NCBI RefSeq assembly: GCF_042433055.1 | Contig: NZ_JBHLWB010000009.1 | Location: forward strand, 186,001 to 250,000 | Direction of reading: 5' to 3' | Origin: Gallibacterium trehalosifermentans | GTDB lineage: Bacteria > Pseudomonadota > Gammaproteobacteria > Enterobacterales > Pasteurellaceae | DNA length: 64,000 nt | Shown here: positions 7,834-17,139 of the stretch, one piece after another | Layout: each line of letters begins with the position of its first letter | How positions within the stretch are numbered: the stretch's first letter is position 1 | Translations under genes and position numbers: made by a program | Notes under the pieces: model-generated | Databases searched by the model: none | Told to the model about the DNA's origin: nothing | Seen by the model: only the letters and a program-made list of their open reading frames with translations

Positions 7834-9228
7834 ATGATCAAAATTAATTTTTCTACTTTACAAAACCTGTTAGCTGCACAGATAGTAAATTCTCCACAAA
7901 CGGATTTTGACGTAGAAAGTGTAACAACCGATAGCCGCACAAATTGTTGCGGCAGTATTTTTTTTGCCTTACGAGGAGAAAGTTTTGATGCTCACCAATT
8001 TTTAGATCAGGTGTATCAACAAGGTGCAAAAGTTCTGGTCGTTGAGCAGGCAAATCCAATGATTCCAGTGCCACAATTAGTGGTTAGCGATACAAAGAAA
8101 GCACTAGGAAAATTAGCGGAGTGGGTGAGATTACAGGTGAATCCTAAAGTGGCTGCAATGACAGGATCATCGGGCAAAACAACCGTAAAAGAGATGACCG
8201 CAGCGATTTTACAGCAAACAGCAGGTTCTGAAGATTATGTGTTATTCACTGCTGGTAATTTTAATAATGATATTGGTGTGCCATTAACTTTATTACGTTT
8301 AACACCAATTCATCGTTATGCGGTGATAGAACTTGGCGCAAATCATGCGGGAGAAATTGCTTATACAACACAGTTAGCTCACCCAGATGTGGCGTTAGTG
8401 AATAATGTTGCTCCAGCACATTTAGAGGGCTTTGGTTCTGTTGGGGGAGTGGCGAAAGCAAAAGGGGAAATTTATCAAGGTTTAACTGCAAATGGTTTGG
8501 CGATTGTGAATGCAAATTGCCAATATCTTGATATGTGGCGAGCAAATATTGGCGCACACTCAATTCAGCAATTCTCCTTGAATAATGCTCAAGCAGATAT
8601 TTATGCGAAATCAATGGAACCTTATGCCGAAGGTTATCGTTTTACCTTATGTACACCACAAGGTGAAATTGAGATCAGTTTACCTTATTTAGGTGAACAT
8701 AATATTAGCAATGCGTTAGCGGCAACCTCTTTAGCAATGGCATTGGGCGCTTCATTAGAAGATGTGAAAATTGGGTTGTCATTGGGAAAACATGTGAAAG
8801 GGCGATTATATCCAGTCAAAGTGAATTCACAATTTACAATCCTAGATGATACCTATAATGCCAATGTAGATTCATTAAAAGCAGCAATTGCGGTATTACA
8901 ACAAGCTGCACAAACTGTCAAAATCCTTGTGGTTGGCGATATGGCAGAGTTAGGGGAGAGTACCGCACAATGCCATCAGCAGGTTGCTGTTGCTGCACAG
9001 CAAGCGGGTTTAACACAAGTATTTAGTGTTGGGCAGCATAGTAAAGTCATCAGTGCAGCTTGTGGTGGTGAACATTATCAACAAAAAGCAGAATTAATTT
9101 CGGCATTACAACAATATGTAACGACACAATTACAAGCAGGAAACACAATTCTATTATTAGTGAAAGGTTCTCGTTCGATGAAAATGGAAGAGGTCATTGC
9201 TGCATTTAAAGGTTTTGAACAATGTTAG
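7834..9228 (+). CDS. murF: UDP-MurNAc-tripeptide:D-Ala-D-Ala ligase MurF
   Basis: MurF joins D-alanyl-D-alanine, made by Ddl, to the UDP-MurNAc tripeptide and so completes the cytoplasmic precursor. The P-loop GSSGKTT lies at about residues 111-117, followed by FTAGNFNNDIGVPLT and the Mur-ligase central segment ELGANHAGEI. The C-terminal ligand-binding domain contains ILDDTYNAN. The length (464 residues) is typical. The ribosome binding site is AAGAAG. The 3' end overlaps mraY by 7 nt. Confidence 0.97.
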   Translation: MIKINFSTLQNLLAAQIVNSPQTDFDVESVTTDSRTNCCGSIFFALRGESFDAHQFLDQVYQQGAKVLVVEQANPMIPVPQLVVSDTKKALGKLAEWVRLQVNPKVAAMTGSSGKTTVKEMTAAILQQTAGSEDYVLFTAGNFNNDIGVPLTLLRLTPIHRYAVIELGANHAGEIAYTTQLAHPDVALVNNVAPAHLEGFGSVGGVAKAKGEIYQGLTANGLAIVNANCQYLDMWRANIGAHSIQQFSLNNAQADIYAKSMEPYAEGYRFTLCTPQGEIEISLPYLGEHNISNALAATSLAMALGASLEDVKIGLSLGKHVKGRLYPVKVNSQFTILDDTYNANVDSLKAAIAVLQQAAQTVKILVVGDMAELGESTAQCHQQVAVAAQQAGLTQVFSVGQHSKVISAACGGEHYQQKAELISALQQYVTTQLQAGNTILLLVKGSRSMKMEEVIAAFKGFEQC

Positions 9229-10304
9229 TTTGGATTAGTGAATTTTTAGTTAAATACCATACGTTTTTTAATGTTTTTTCTTATATTACCGTCAGAGCAA
9301 TTTTAGCGTTGCTAACTGCATTATTGTTCTGCTTATGGATTGGACCTAAAGTGATTACACGTTTACAAATGTTGCAAATTGGGCAGGTCGTGCGTGATGA
9401 TGGCCCCCAAAGCCACTTTAGTAAACGTGGTACGCCAACGATGGGGGGGATTATGATTCTTGCCTCTATCGGGGTGAGTACATTGCTTTGGGCGAATTTA
9501 GAAAATCCTTATGTTTGGTTTACCTTATTTGTGCTATTTGGCTATGGTGCAGTAGGGTTTATTGATGATTATCGTAAAGTGGTACGCAAAAATACAGATG
9601 GTTTAATTGCGCGTTGGAAATATTTTTGGCTCTCTTTTATTGCATTAATTGCTGTGTTCGGAATGTATTGGATTGGTAAAGGAACGAATGCGACAGTATT
9701 AGTGGTGCCGTTTTTTAAAGAAATTATGCCACAATTAGGTGTGTTTTATATCATTCTTGCCTATTTTGTGATTGTGGGAACCAGTAATGCAGTGAATTTA
9801 ACTGATGGGTTAGATGGGTTGGCGATTATGCCAACGGTTTTAGTTGCATCTGCATTTGCCTTGATTGCTTGGGCAACAGGAAATGTTAATTTTGCTGATT
9901 ATCTGCATATTCCGTATATCAAATTTAGTGCAGAGTTAGTGGTCGTTTGTACTGCAATCGTGGGCGCTGGATTGGGTTTCCTTTGGTTTAATACCTACCC
10001 AGCACAAGTCTTTATGGGCGATGTCGGTTCGTTATCATTAGGTGGGGCGATTGGTACGATTGCTGTATTAGTGAGACAAGAGTTTTTATTAGTGATTATG
10101 GGTGGGGTATTTGTGATTGAAACCTTATCTGTGATTTTACAAGTAGGATCATACAAATTAAGAAAACAGCGTATTTTTCGTATGGCGCCAATTCATCACC
10201 ACTTTGAATTAAAAGGTTGGCCAGAACCACGAGTCATTGTCCGTTTTTGGATTGTTTCCTTAATTTTGGTGTTATTAGGGTTAGTAACGTTAAAACTACG
10301 TTAA
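9222..10304 (+). CDS. mraY: Phospho-MurNAc-pentapeptide translocase MraY
   Basis: MraY moves phospho-MurNAc-pentapeptide to undecaprenyl phosphate, forming lipid I at the inner membrane. The 360-residue protein has about ten membrane segments. The conserved acidic residues are present: D115-D116 in IDDYRK, the LTDGLDGL loop, and D267 in FMGDVGSLSLGG, together with the triple histidine of MAPIHHHFELKGWPE near the C-terminus. It overlaps murF by 7 nt, which points to coupled translation, and is followed by murD after 15 nt. Confidence 0.98.
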   Translation: MLVWISEFLVKYHTFFNVFSYITVRAILALLTALLFCLWIGPKVITRLQMLQIGQVVRDDGPQSHFSKRGTPTMGGIMILASIGVSTLLWANLENPYVWFTLFVLFGYGAVGFIDDYRKVVRKNTDGLIARWKYFWLSFIALIAVFGMYWIGKGTNATVLVVPFFKEIMPQLGVFYIILAYFVIVGTSNAVNLTDGLDGLAIMPTVLVASAFALIAWATGNVNFADYLHIPYIKFSAELVVVCTAIVGAGLGFLWFNTYPAQVFMGDVGSLSLGGAIGTIAVLVRQEFLLVIMGGVFVIETLSVILQVGSYKLRKQRIFRMAPIHHHFELKGWPEPRVIVRFWIVSLILVLLGLVTLKLR

Positions 10305-10319
10305 ACATTGGGGACAAAG

Positions 10320-11645
10320 ATGAATGCTCGTGGAGTAGATTACACTGGTAAGAGAGTAACTATTGTTGGGTTAGGTAAAACAGGACTTTCTTGTGTCGAT
10401 TATTTTTTTAATAAGTCAGTTAAATTACAAGTAATGGATACTCGTCAGCAGCCAGCTGGCGTAGAGCAATTACCTTCTGATGTGCCTGTACATACTGGTG
10501 GATTAAATGCAGAATGGTTAGTGAGTAGTGATTTAATTGTATTAAGTCCTGGCATAGCATTAACAACACCTGAAATTCAACAAGCGATTGCCGCTGGCGT
10601 TGAAGTAGTTGGGGATATTGAACTTTTCTGCCGTGAAGCGAAAGCGCCTATTGTGGCGATTACTGGTTCGAATGGCAAAAGTACCGTTACCACATTGGTT
10701 TATGAAATGGCGAAAGCGGCAGGTATGAATGTGGGGGTCGGCGGCAATATTGGTATTCCAGCACTTTCTTTGTTAGATAAAAATTGTGAGTTATTTGTAC
10801 TAGAATTATCAAGTTTCCAATTAGAAACGACTTATAGCTTAACTGCAGCTGCGGCAACTATTCTCAATATTTCAGAAGATCATATGAATCGTTATCACGA
10901 TTTAGCAGATTATCGCCAAGCGAAATTACGTATTTATCACCAAGCCCAAACGTTAATTATTAATCATGAAGATCGTTTAAGTTATCCAGATAATCAAGAA
11001 TCAGGACAACAATTATTCCGTTTTGCCGCGCAAGATGCAGACTACTATTTAGCAAAAGAAGCGGATAAAACTTATTTAACCACGCCACAAAAACGACTAT
11101 TAGCGGTTGATCAAATTAAATTGAGCGGGCGACATAATTATATGAATGCACTAGCAGCGATTGCTTTGGCTGAGGCAGCAAATGTTCCTGAAGTGGGGAT
11201 CGTGCAGGCATTAAAAAACTTTGCTGGATTAGATCATCGTTTTCAAACGGTACATGAGGAAAATGGGGTACGTTGGGTAAATGATTCAAAGGCGACTAAT
11301 GTAGGCAGTACCCAAGCAGCATTAAATGGATTAGAGGTGGCAGGACGTTTATATCTCCTATTAGGTGGCGATGGTAAAGGTGCTGATTTTAGTGAATTAA
11401 AACCTTTAATTAATAAAACAAATATTTTTTGTTACTGTTTTGGGCAAGATAAACAAGCCTTAGCAGCATTATCAACACAAAGTGTCATTGTGGATACGAT
11501 GGAACAAGCTATTCAAGCAATTCGTCCATTGTTAAAGGCTGGGGATATGGTTTTGTTATCACCTGCTTGTGCTAGTTTAGATCAATTTGCAAATTTTGAA
11601 GTGCGAGGGCAAGAGTTTGCCCGTTTAGCCAAACAAACTACATAA
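10320..11645 (+). CDS. murD: UDP-MurNAc-L-alanine:D-glutamate ligase MurD
   Basis: MurD adds D-glutamate to UDP-MurNAc-L-alanine. It has an N-terminal Rossmann-like domain (VTIVGLGKTGLSC), the ATP loop GSNGKST near residues 116-122, the central segment LELSSFQLE and the C-terminal SPACASLDQF. An in-frame TTG at 10308 gives a four-residue extension; the ATG at 10320 is preferred because it matches the usual MNA-type start, with GGGGA as a modest ribosome binding site. The product is 441 residues. It lies between mraY and ftsW in the standard order. Confidence 0.97.
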   Translation: MNARGVDYTGKRVTIVGLGKTGLSCVDYFFNKSVKLQVMDTRQQPAGVEQLPSDVPVHTGGLNAEWLVSSDLIVLSPGIALTTPEIQQAIAAGVEVVGDIELFCREAKAPIVAITGSNGKSTVTTLVYEMAKAAGMNVGVGGNIGIPALSLLDKNCELFVLELSSFQLETTYSLTAAAATILNISEDHMNRYHDLADYRQAKLRIYHQAQTLIINHEDRLSYPDNQESGQQLFRFAAQDADYYLAKEADKTYLTTPQKRLLAVDQIKLSGRHNYMNALAAIALAEAANVPEVGIVQALKNFAGLDHRFQTVHEENGVRWVNDSKATNVGSTQAALNGLEVAGRLYLLLGGDGKGADFSELKPLINKTNIFCYCFGQDKQALAALSTQSVIVDTMEQAIQAIRPLLKAGDMVLLSPACASLDQFANFEVRGQEFARLAKQTT

Positions 11646-11662
11646 TTAAAGGGTAAGATGTA

Positions 11663-12838
11663 ATGTTAGCGAGGATAAAAAATGCGTTTTGGCGTTGGGG
11701 ACGTATTACACCACAGTCGTCTTTATATGATCGTACCTTATTTTTACTCTTTATTATTTTGCTTTTCATTGGTTTTATTGCAGTAACGACAGCTTCCTTT
11801 ACGACTGCAGCCAAACTCTTTAATGATCCGCTCTATTTTGCTATTCGTGATGCTATTTATATTGTAACAGGATTAGCATTTTTCTTTTTTGTGTTACAAA
11901 TTCCTATGGATAAATGGGAAAAGTGGAGTACATGGCTCTATCTAATTGCTTTAGCTTCACTGATTGTTGTATTAATTGTTGGGCGAAATATTAATGGTGC
12001 AACACGTTGGATTTCATTAGGTGTTGTAAACTTCCAACCAGCAGAATTAGCAAAGTTAGCGTTAATTTGTTATTTATCAAGTTTCTTTGTACGTAAATAT
12101 GATGTTGTGATTACTCGACAACTTATTTTTTTACGCCCTACGTTAGCTTGTACAGTGTTGAGTGTTTTTTTACTTTTCCAGCCAGATCTCGGTAGTACTA
12201 TTGTGCTATTTGTGATTACATTTGGAATGCTTTTTGTTACTGGTGCGAAAATATTTCAATTTATATTATTAATGGGAGCAATGGCTAGTGCTGTTTTGCT
12301 CTTGATTATATCATCTCCATACAGAATGAAGCGAGTAACGTCTTATATGGACCCTTTTGCTGACGCATTTGGTTCGGGTTATCAACTATCTAACTCATTA
12401 ATGGCATTTGGCAATGGTGAGTTCTGGGGACAAGGTTTAGGAAACTCCGTGTTAAAATTAGAATATCTCCCTGAAGCACATACTGACTTTGTTTTAGCGA
12501 TTGTTGGCGAAGAGTTTGGTTTCGCTGGTGTGTTAGTTATTGTATTTTTATTAGCAGTATTAGTTTTTAGAGCGTTAAAAATTGCTAAAGAGTCTTTAAC
12601 ATTAGAACAGCGTTTTCGCGGCTTTTTTGCCTTTGGTATTGCATTTTGGGTCTTCTTTCAAGGCTTTGTAAACCTTGGGGTAACTATCGGTTTATTACCA
12701 ACGAAAGGTTTAACCTTTCCCCTTATTAGTTATGGTGGATCAAGTTTAATTATTATGTGTATTGCAATCGGCATTTTAATGCGTATTGATCATGAAAATC
12801 GGTTAGCTAGTGGCCATGCACATTTACGAGATGATTAA
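11663..12838 (+). CDS. ftsW: Septal peptidoglycan glycosyltransferase FtsW
   Basis: FtsW is the SEDS-family polymerase that makes septal glycan strands with its partner FtsI. The 391-residue protein has about ten membrane segments. Conserved SEDS stretches are NGATRWISLG, FQPAELAKLAL, FQPDLGSTIV, the loop EAHTDFVLAIVGEEFG that bears the essential Asp, and PLISYGGSSLI near the end. It is clearly FtsW rather than RodA by its place among the dcw genes. The gap to murG is 9 nt. Confidence 0.97.
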   Translation: MLARIKNAFWRWGRITPQSSLYDRTLFLLFIILLFIGFIAVTTASFTTAAKLFNDPLYFAIRDAIYIVTGLAFFFFVLQIPMDKWEKWSTWLYLIALASLIVVLIVGRNINGATRWISLGVVNFQPAELAKLALICYLSSFFVRKYDVVITRQLIFLRPTLACTVLSVFLLFQPDLGSTIVLFVITFGMLFVTGAKIFQFILLMGAMASAVLLLIISSPYRMKRVTSYMDPFADAFGSGYQLSNSLMAFGNGEFWGQGLGNSVLKLEYLPEAHTDFVLAIVGEEFGFAGVLVIVFLLAVLVFRALKIAKESLTLEQRFRGFFAFGIAFWVFFQGFVNLGVTIGLLPTKGLTFPLISYGGSSLIIMCIAIGILMRIDHENRLASGHAHLRDD

Positions 12839-12847
12839 GAGTAAGGT

Positions 12848-13897
12848 ATGACAAAACGTTTATTAGTGATGGCTGGTGGTACTGGCGGTCATGTTTTTCC
12901 TGCGATTGCGGTGGCACGAGTTTTACAACAACAAGGTTGGGAAATCGAATGGTTAGGTACAAAAGATCGCATGGAAGCTCAATTAGTACCAAAACATGGT
13001 ATTCCCATTCATTTTATTGAAATTTCAGGGTTGCGTGGTAAAGGGATAACTGCTTTAGTAAAAGCACCATGGCAGATTTTTAAAGCAGTGTTACAAGCAC
13101 GTAAAATCATTAAAACTTACCGCCCTGATGCCGTGCTAGGTATGGGAGGGTATGTATCAGGACCTGGTGGCGTGGCAGCAAAATTATGTGGTGTACCTAT
13201 TGTTTTACATGAACAGAATGCTGTTGCAGGTTTAACAAATAAATGGTTAGCCAAAATTGCTACTCGTGTTTTGCAAGCCTTTCCAACCGCATTTGCCAGT
13301 GCAGAAGTGGTGGGTAATCCAGTAAGATCGGATATGTTTACCTTGCCAACGCCACAGCAACGTTTTTCAATGCGAGAAGGTGCTTTGCGAGTATTAGTGG
13401 TTGGTGGGAGCCAAGGGGCAAGAATATTAAATTTATTAATGCCACAAGTTGCTGCACAATTAGGTGATAAAATTACCATTCGTCATCAAGTTGGACAAGG
13501 AAATCGTGAGGCGATCCGTCAGTTGTATCTTGAACAGGCTCAAGTTGAGGTAACAGAATTTATTGATGATATGGCAGAAGCCTATGCGTGGGCAGATGTT
13601 GTGATTTGTCGTTCGGGAGCATTAACTGTATGTGAAATTGCTGCCGCAGGTGTGCCTGCAATTTTTGTTCCGTTTCAGCATAAAGATCGCCAACAATATT
13701 TAAATGCTCGTTATTTGGCAGATTCAGGTGCAGCAGAAATTATTGAGCAAACAGAACTTTCTGCTGACAACGTGGTTACACGATTAAAACAATGGGATCG
13801 CCAACAATTATTAGTTATGGCAGAGAAAGCACAAACTAAAGCTACTCCACGAGCTGCACAACAAGTTGCAGAAACCATTATTTCAGTTACAGAGTAA
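12848..13897 (+). CDS. murG: UDP-GlcNAc:undecaprenyl-PP-MurNAc-pentapeptide transferase MurG
   Basis: MurG is a peripheral inner-membrane GT28 glycosyltransferase that turns lipid I into lipid II. The N-terminal glycine-rich motif GGTGGHVFPA, the second motif GMGGYVSGPGG, and the C-terminal UDP-GlcNAc site (VICRSGALTVCEI, then FVPFQHKDRQQ) are all present. At 349 residues the size is as expected. The ribosome binding site is GAGTAAGGT just before the ATG. It is followed by murC after 9 nt. Confidence 0.97.
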   Translation: MTKRLLVMAGGTGGHVFPAIAVARVLQQQGWEIEWLGTKDRMEAQLVPKHGIPIHFIEISGLRGKGITALVKAPWQIFKAVLQARKIIKTYRPDAVLGMGGYVSGPGGVAAKLCGVPIVLHEQNAVAGLTNKWLAKIATRVLQAFPTAFASAEVVGNPVRSDMFTLPTPQQRFSMREGALRVLVVGGSQGARILNLLMPQVAAQLGDKITIRHQVGQGNREAIRQLYLEQAQVEVTEFIDDMAEAYAWADVVICRSGALTVCEIAAAGVPAIFVPFQHKDRQQYLNARYLADSGAAEIIEQTELSADNVVTRLKQWDRQQLLVMAEKAQTKATPRAAQQVAETIISVTE

Positions 13898-13906
13898 GAG
13901 AACAGT

Positions 13907-15349
13907 ATGGACGATAAGATTAAACAAAATTTTCAACACCAAGTACGTATGGTGATTCCTGAAATGCGCCGCGTCAAACAGATTCATTTTGTAGGGATTG
14001 GCGGTGCTGGTATGGGCGGAATCGCAGAAGTATTGTTGAATGAGGGGTATCATATTACTGGATCTGATATTCAAGAGAATGCCGTAACGCTACGTTTATC
14101 AAGTTTAGGCGCAAAAATTTTCTTACAACACGCAGCGGCTAATATTGCAGATGCTAGTGTAGTGGTGGTATCTAGTGCAATAAAACCAGATAATCCAGAA
14201 GTTGTTGCTGCGCATGAAGCACGTATTCCAGTGATTCAACGCGCGCAAATGTTAGCTGAAATTATGCGTTTTCGTCATGGGATTGCCGTCGCAGGAACAC
14301 ACGGTAAAACAACAACAACAGCAATGATTGCGATGATTTATGCCCAAGCGAAATTAGATCCAACTTTTGTGAATGGTGGTTTAGTTAAATCGGCTGGTAC
14401 CAATGCGCATTTAGGTTTAAGTCGTTATTTAATTGCAGAGGCAGATGAAAGTGATGCTTCTTTTTTACATCTCCAGCCAATGGTATCTGTCGTAACAAAT
14501 ATTGAGCCAGATCATATGGATACCTATCATGGTGATTTTGAGGAAATGAAGCAAACTTATATTAATTTCTTACATAATTTGCCATTTTATGGGTTAGCCG
14601 TATTGTGTGCAGATGATCCTGTCTTACAAACTTTATTACCTAAGGTAGGACGACAAATTATTACTTATGGTTTTAGTGAACACGCAGATTATCGAATTGA
14701 TAATTATAGCCAAACAGGTTTTCAAGGGCACTATACCGTGATTTGTCCAAATGGAGAAAAAATCGAAGTGTTATTAAATGTGCCTGGGCGCCATAATGCG
14801 TTAAATGCAACGGCAGCATTGGTGGTGGCAAAAGAAGAGGGGATTGATAATGCGGCGATTTTAGCGGCATTAGCAGATTTTCAAGGGGCAGGTAGACGTT
14901 TCGATCAATTAGGTTCATTTATTCGTCCAAATGGTAAAGTGATGCTAATTGATGATTATGGTCATCACCCAACGGAAGTGAATGTAACCATTCAAGCTGC
15001 GCGCCAAGGTTGGGAAAATAAACGGATTGTGATGATTTTCCAGCCACACCGTTATAGTCGTACTCGTGATTTATTTGATGATTTTGTACAAGTATTATCA
15101 CAAGTTGATGTATTAATTATGTTAGATGTGTATTCCGCTGGCGAACCACCAATTACTGGAGCAGATAGTCGATCTTTATGCCGATCAATTCGTAATTTAG
15201 GTAAAATTGACCCAATTTTCCTTGCTGATCCTGCGCAATTACCAGAAATTATGGATCAAGTATTACAAGATGGCGATCTTATTTTGGCACAAGGTGCAGG
15301 GAATGTAAGTAAACTCTCTCGTCAACTCGTAGAGTTATGGAGTAAATAA
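13907..15349 (+). CDS. murC: UDP-N-acetylmuramate:L-alanine ligase MurC
   Basis: MurC starts the stem peptide by adding L-alanine to UDP-MurNAc. It has the N-terminal HFVGIGGAGMGGIAEVL motif, the P-loop G130-T-H-G-K134-T-T, the EADESD segment and the C-terminal FQPHRYSRT. The length is 480 residues. The last base of its TAA stop is the first base of the ddl start (TAATG), so the two genes overlap by one nucleotide and are likely coupled. Confidence 0.98.
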   Translation: MDDKIKQNFQHQVRMVIPEMRRVKQIHFVGIGGAGMGGIAEVLLNEGYHITGSDIQENAVTLRLSSLGAKIFLQHAAANIADASVVVVSSAIKPDNPEVVAAHEARIPVIQRAQMLAEIMRFRHGIAVAGTHGKTTTTAMIAMIYAQAKLDPTFVNGGLVKSAGTNAHLGLSRYLIAEADESDASFLHLQPMVSVVTNIEPDHMDTYHGDFEEMKQTYINFLHNLPFYGLAVLCADDPVLQTLLPKVGRQIITYGFSEHADYRIDNYSQTGFQGHYTVICPNGEKIEVLLNVPGRHNALNATAALVVAKEEGIDNAAILAALADFQGAGRRFDQLGSFIRPNGKVMLIDDYGHHPTEVNVTIQAARQGWENKRIVMIFQPHRYSRTRDLFDDFVQVLSQVDVLIMLDVYSAGEPPITGADSRSLCRSIRNLGKIDPIFLADPAQLPEIMDQVLQDGDLILAQGAGNVSKLSRQLVELWSK

Positions 15350-16281
15350 TGGATATTCAACAATTAAAACAAGAAAAAATTGCCGTATTATTAGGTGGAC
15401 ATTCCGCAGAAAGAGATGTGTCATTGGCGTCAGGTGCGGCAGTGTTAGAAGCGTTACGTTCAGAAGGCTTTGATGCCTATCCTATTGATCCTAAAACTTT
15501 TCCAGTAGAAGAATTAAAAAAACAGGGGTTTCAACGTGTTTTTAATATTTTACACGGGCGTGGTGGAGAAGATGGCTCATTACAAGGATTGTTGGAACAA
15601 TTAGGTATTCCTTATACAGGGTGTGGTGTGATGGCATCGGCATTAACGATGGATAAAATGCGCACGAAATTACTCTGGAAAGCGGTGGGCTTACCTACTG
15701 CAGAAATGGAAGTGATTACTAAACAAACGCGTGCTGAATTAAATTCTGAAGCGATTGTGGCTAAACTGGGACTACCATTAATGGTAAAACCATCATTAGA
15801 GGGATCAAGTGTTGGTTTAACAAAAGTGAAGCAAATTGAAGAACTTGTGGCGGCAGTTGATTTAGCGTTAACACATGATGATACGGTATTGATTGAGGAG
15901 TGGTTAGCGGGACAGGAGTTTTCGGTTCCAGTGTTAGACGGAGAAGTATTACCTTCAATATTAATCAAACCAGCAGGTGAATTTTATGATTATGAAGCGA
16001 AATATATTTCAGATAAAACACAATATTTCTGCCCATCTGGGTTGAGTGAGGAGCGTGAAATAGAACTTCGTCAATTAGTCAAACGTGCTTATGATATTGT
16101 TGGCTGTCGTGGGTGGAGCCGTATTGATGTGATGACTAATGCAGATGGACAATTTAGATTGGTTGAAGTGAATACTAATCCAGGAATGACAAGCCATAGC
16201 TTATTCCCAATGGCAGCAAAAGTAGTTGGGTATCGTTTTTCTCAATTAGTGGTTAAAATTTTGGAGTTAAGTGCTAAATGA
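15349..16281 (+). CDS. ddl: D-alanine:D-alanine ligase, DdlB type
   Basis: Ddl condenses two D-alanines with ATP, supplying MurF. The ATP-grasp enzyme has 310 residues. Conserved elements are VLLGGHSAERDVSLASG near the N-terminus, HGRGGEDGSLQGLLE, the KPSLEGSSVG loop, and the metal-binding VEVNTNPGMT close to the C-terminus. The residues after KPSLEGS fit D-Ala-D-Ala rather than D-Ala-D-Lac synthesis. It overlaps murC by 1 nt and ftsQ by 4 nt (ATGA). Confidence 0.97.
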   Translation: MDIQQLKQEKIAVLLGGHSAERDVSLASGAAVLEALRSEGFDAYPIDPKTFPVEELKKQGFQRVFNILHGRGGEDGSLQGLLEQLGIPYTGCGVMASALTMDKMRTKLLWKAVGLPTAEMEVITKQTRAELNSEAIVAKLGLPLMVKPSLEGSSVGLTKVKQIEELVAAVDLALTHDDTVLIEEWLAGQEFSVPVLDGEVLPSILIKPAGEFYDYEAKYISDKTQYFCPSGLSEEREIELRQLVKRAYDIVGCRGWSRIDVMTNADGQFRLVEVNTNPGMTSHSLFPMAAKVVGYRFSQLVVKILELSAK

Positions 16282-17126
16282 GAACCCGCACAAAATATAC
16301 TTCGCATGTGATTCGTAACAATACATCGCCTACTTATCATAATTATGCTAAACAAAGGAAAAGTGAGGCATTGATTAGCCTAAAGGGGTGGGTAAAATTA
16401 ATTTTAACGTTCACGATCGCGAGTGTTCTCTATTACGGTTATTCACATCGCTTTGATTGGTTGGATAAACTTGATGTTTCGCCAATTCACTCATTTAATC
16501 TAATGGGAAAGCCGTTATTTACGACCACTAATGACGTACGAGAAATGTTAAAAAAATATGCAGATACGCATCAAGGATTGAGAGGATATTTTGGGCAAGA
16601 TGTTGAATCAATTGAAAAAATGTTTGAATCATTGTCGTGGATTAAATCAATTTCAATTCGTAAAATTTGGCCAGCACAATTAAATATTAGTGTAATGGAA
16701 TATATTCCTGCTGCAAAATGGAATGAGGTCAACTATTTAACTTCCGACGGCACAATTTTTAGCTTACCAAAAGGGAAAATAAATGATGATAATTTACCGC
16801 ATCTTTCTGGTCCAGATTTTCAAGGTATTATTGCGCTAAAAACTTGGCATGATTTAAATAAAATTCTGAAAACAAAAAATATAAGTTTAAAATTTGTATC
16901 AGTTGATGATCGAGGTTCGTGGAATGTAACTTTATCTAATGATATGATATTAAAACTTGGGAGAGGTGAATGGCGAGATAAAATTGATCGTTTTTTAACT
17001 ATTTATCCGCAAATTGAAATTCCTGAGAATAAGAAAATTGCCTATATTGATTTAAGATATAATACTGGTGCAGCAGTCAGTTTTACTGATATACCAAAAT
17101 ATATTGAAAAAACAGAAGATAATTAA
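16278..17126 (+). CDS. ftsQ: Cell division protein FtsQ
   Basis: FtsQ is a bitopic inner-membrane scaffold that recruits FtsB and FtsL. The 282-residue protein has a basic cytoplasmic tail of about 35 residues, one membrane segment (VKLILTFTIASVLYYGY), a POTRA-like domain (SFNLMGKPLFTTT onward; WIKSISIRKIWPAQL) and the beta domain ending near IAYIDLRYNTGAAV. It is more divergent than its neighbours, as usual for FtsQ. The start overlaps the ddl stop. ftsA follows after 13 nt. Confidence 0.95.
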   Translation: MRTRTKYTSHVIRNNTSPTYHNYAKQRKSEALISLKGWVKLILTFTIASVLYYGYSHRFDWLDKLDVSPIHSFNLMGKPLFTTTNDVREMLKKYADTHQGLRGYFGQDVESIEKMFESLSWIKSISIRKIWPAQLNISVMEYIPAAKWNEVNYLTSDGTIFSLPKGKINDDNLPHLSGPDFQGIIALKTWHDLNKILKTKNISLKFVSVDDRGSWNVTLSNDMILKLGRGEWRDKIDRFLTIYPQIEIPENKKIAYIDLRYNTGAAVSFTDIPKYIEKTEDN

Positions 17127-17139
17127 GTGATGAATAATT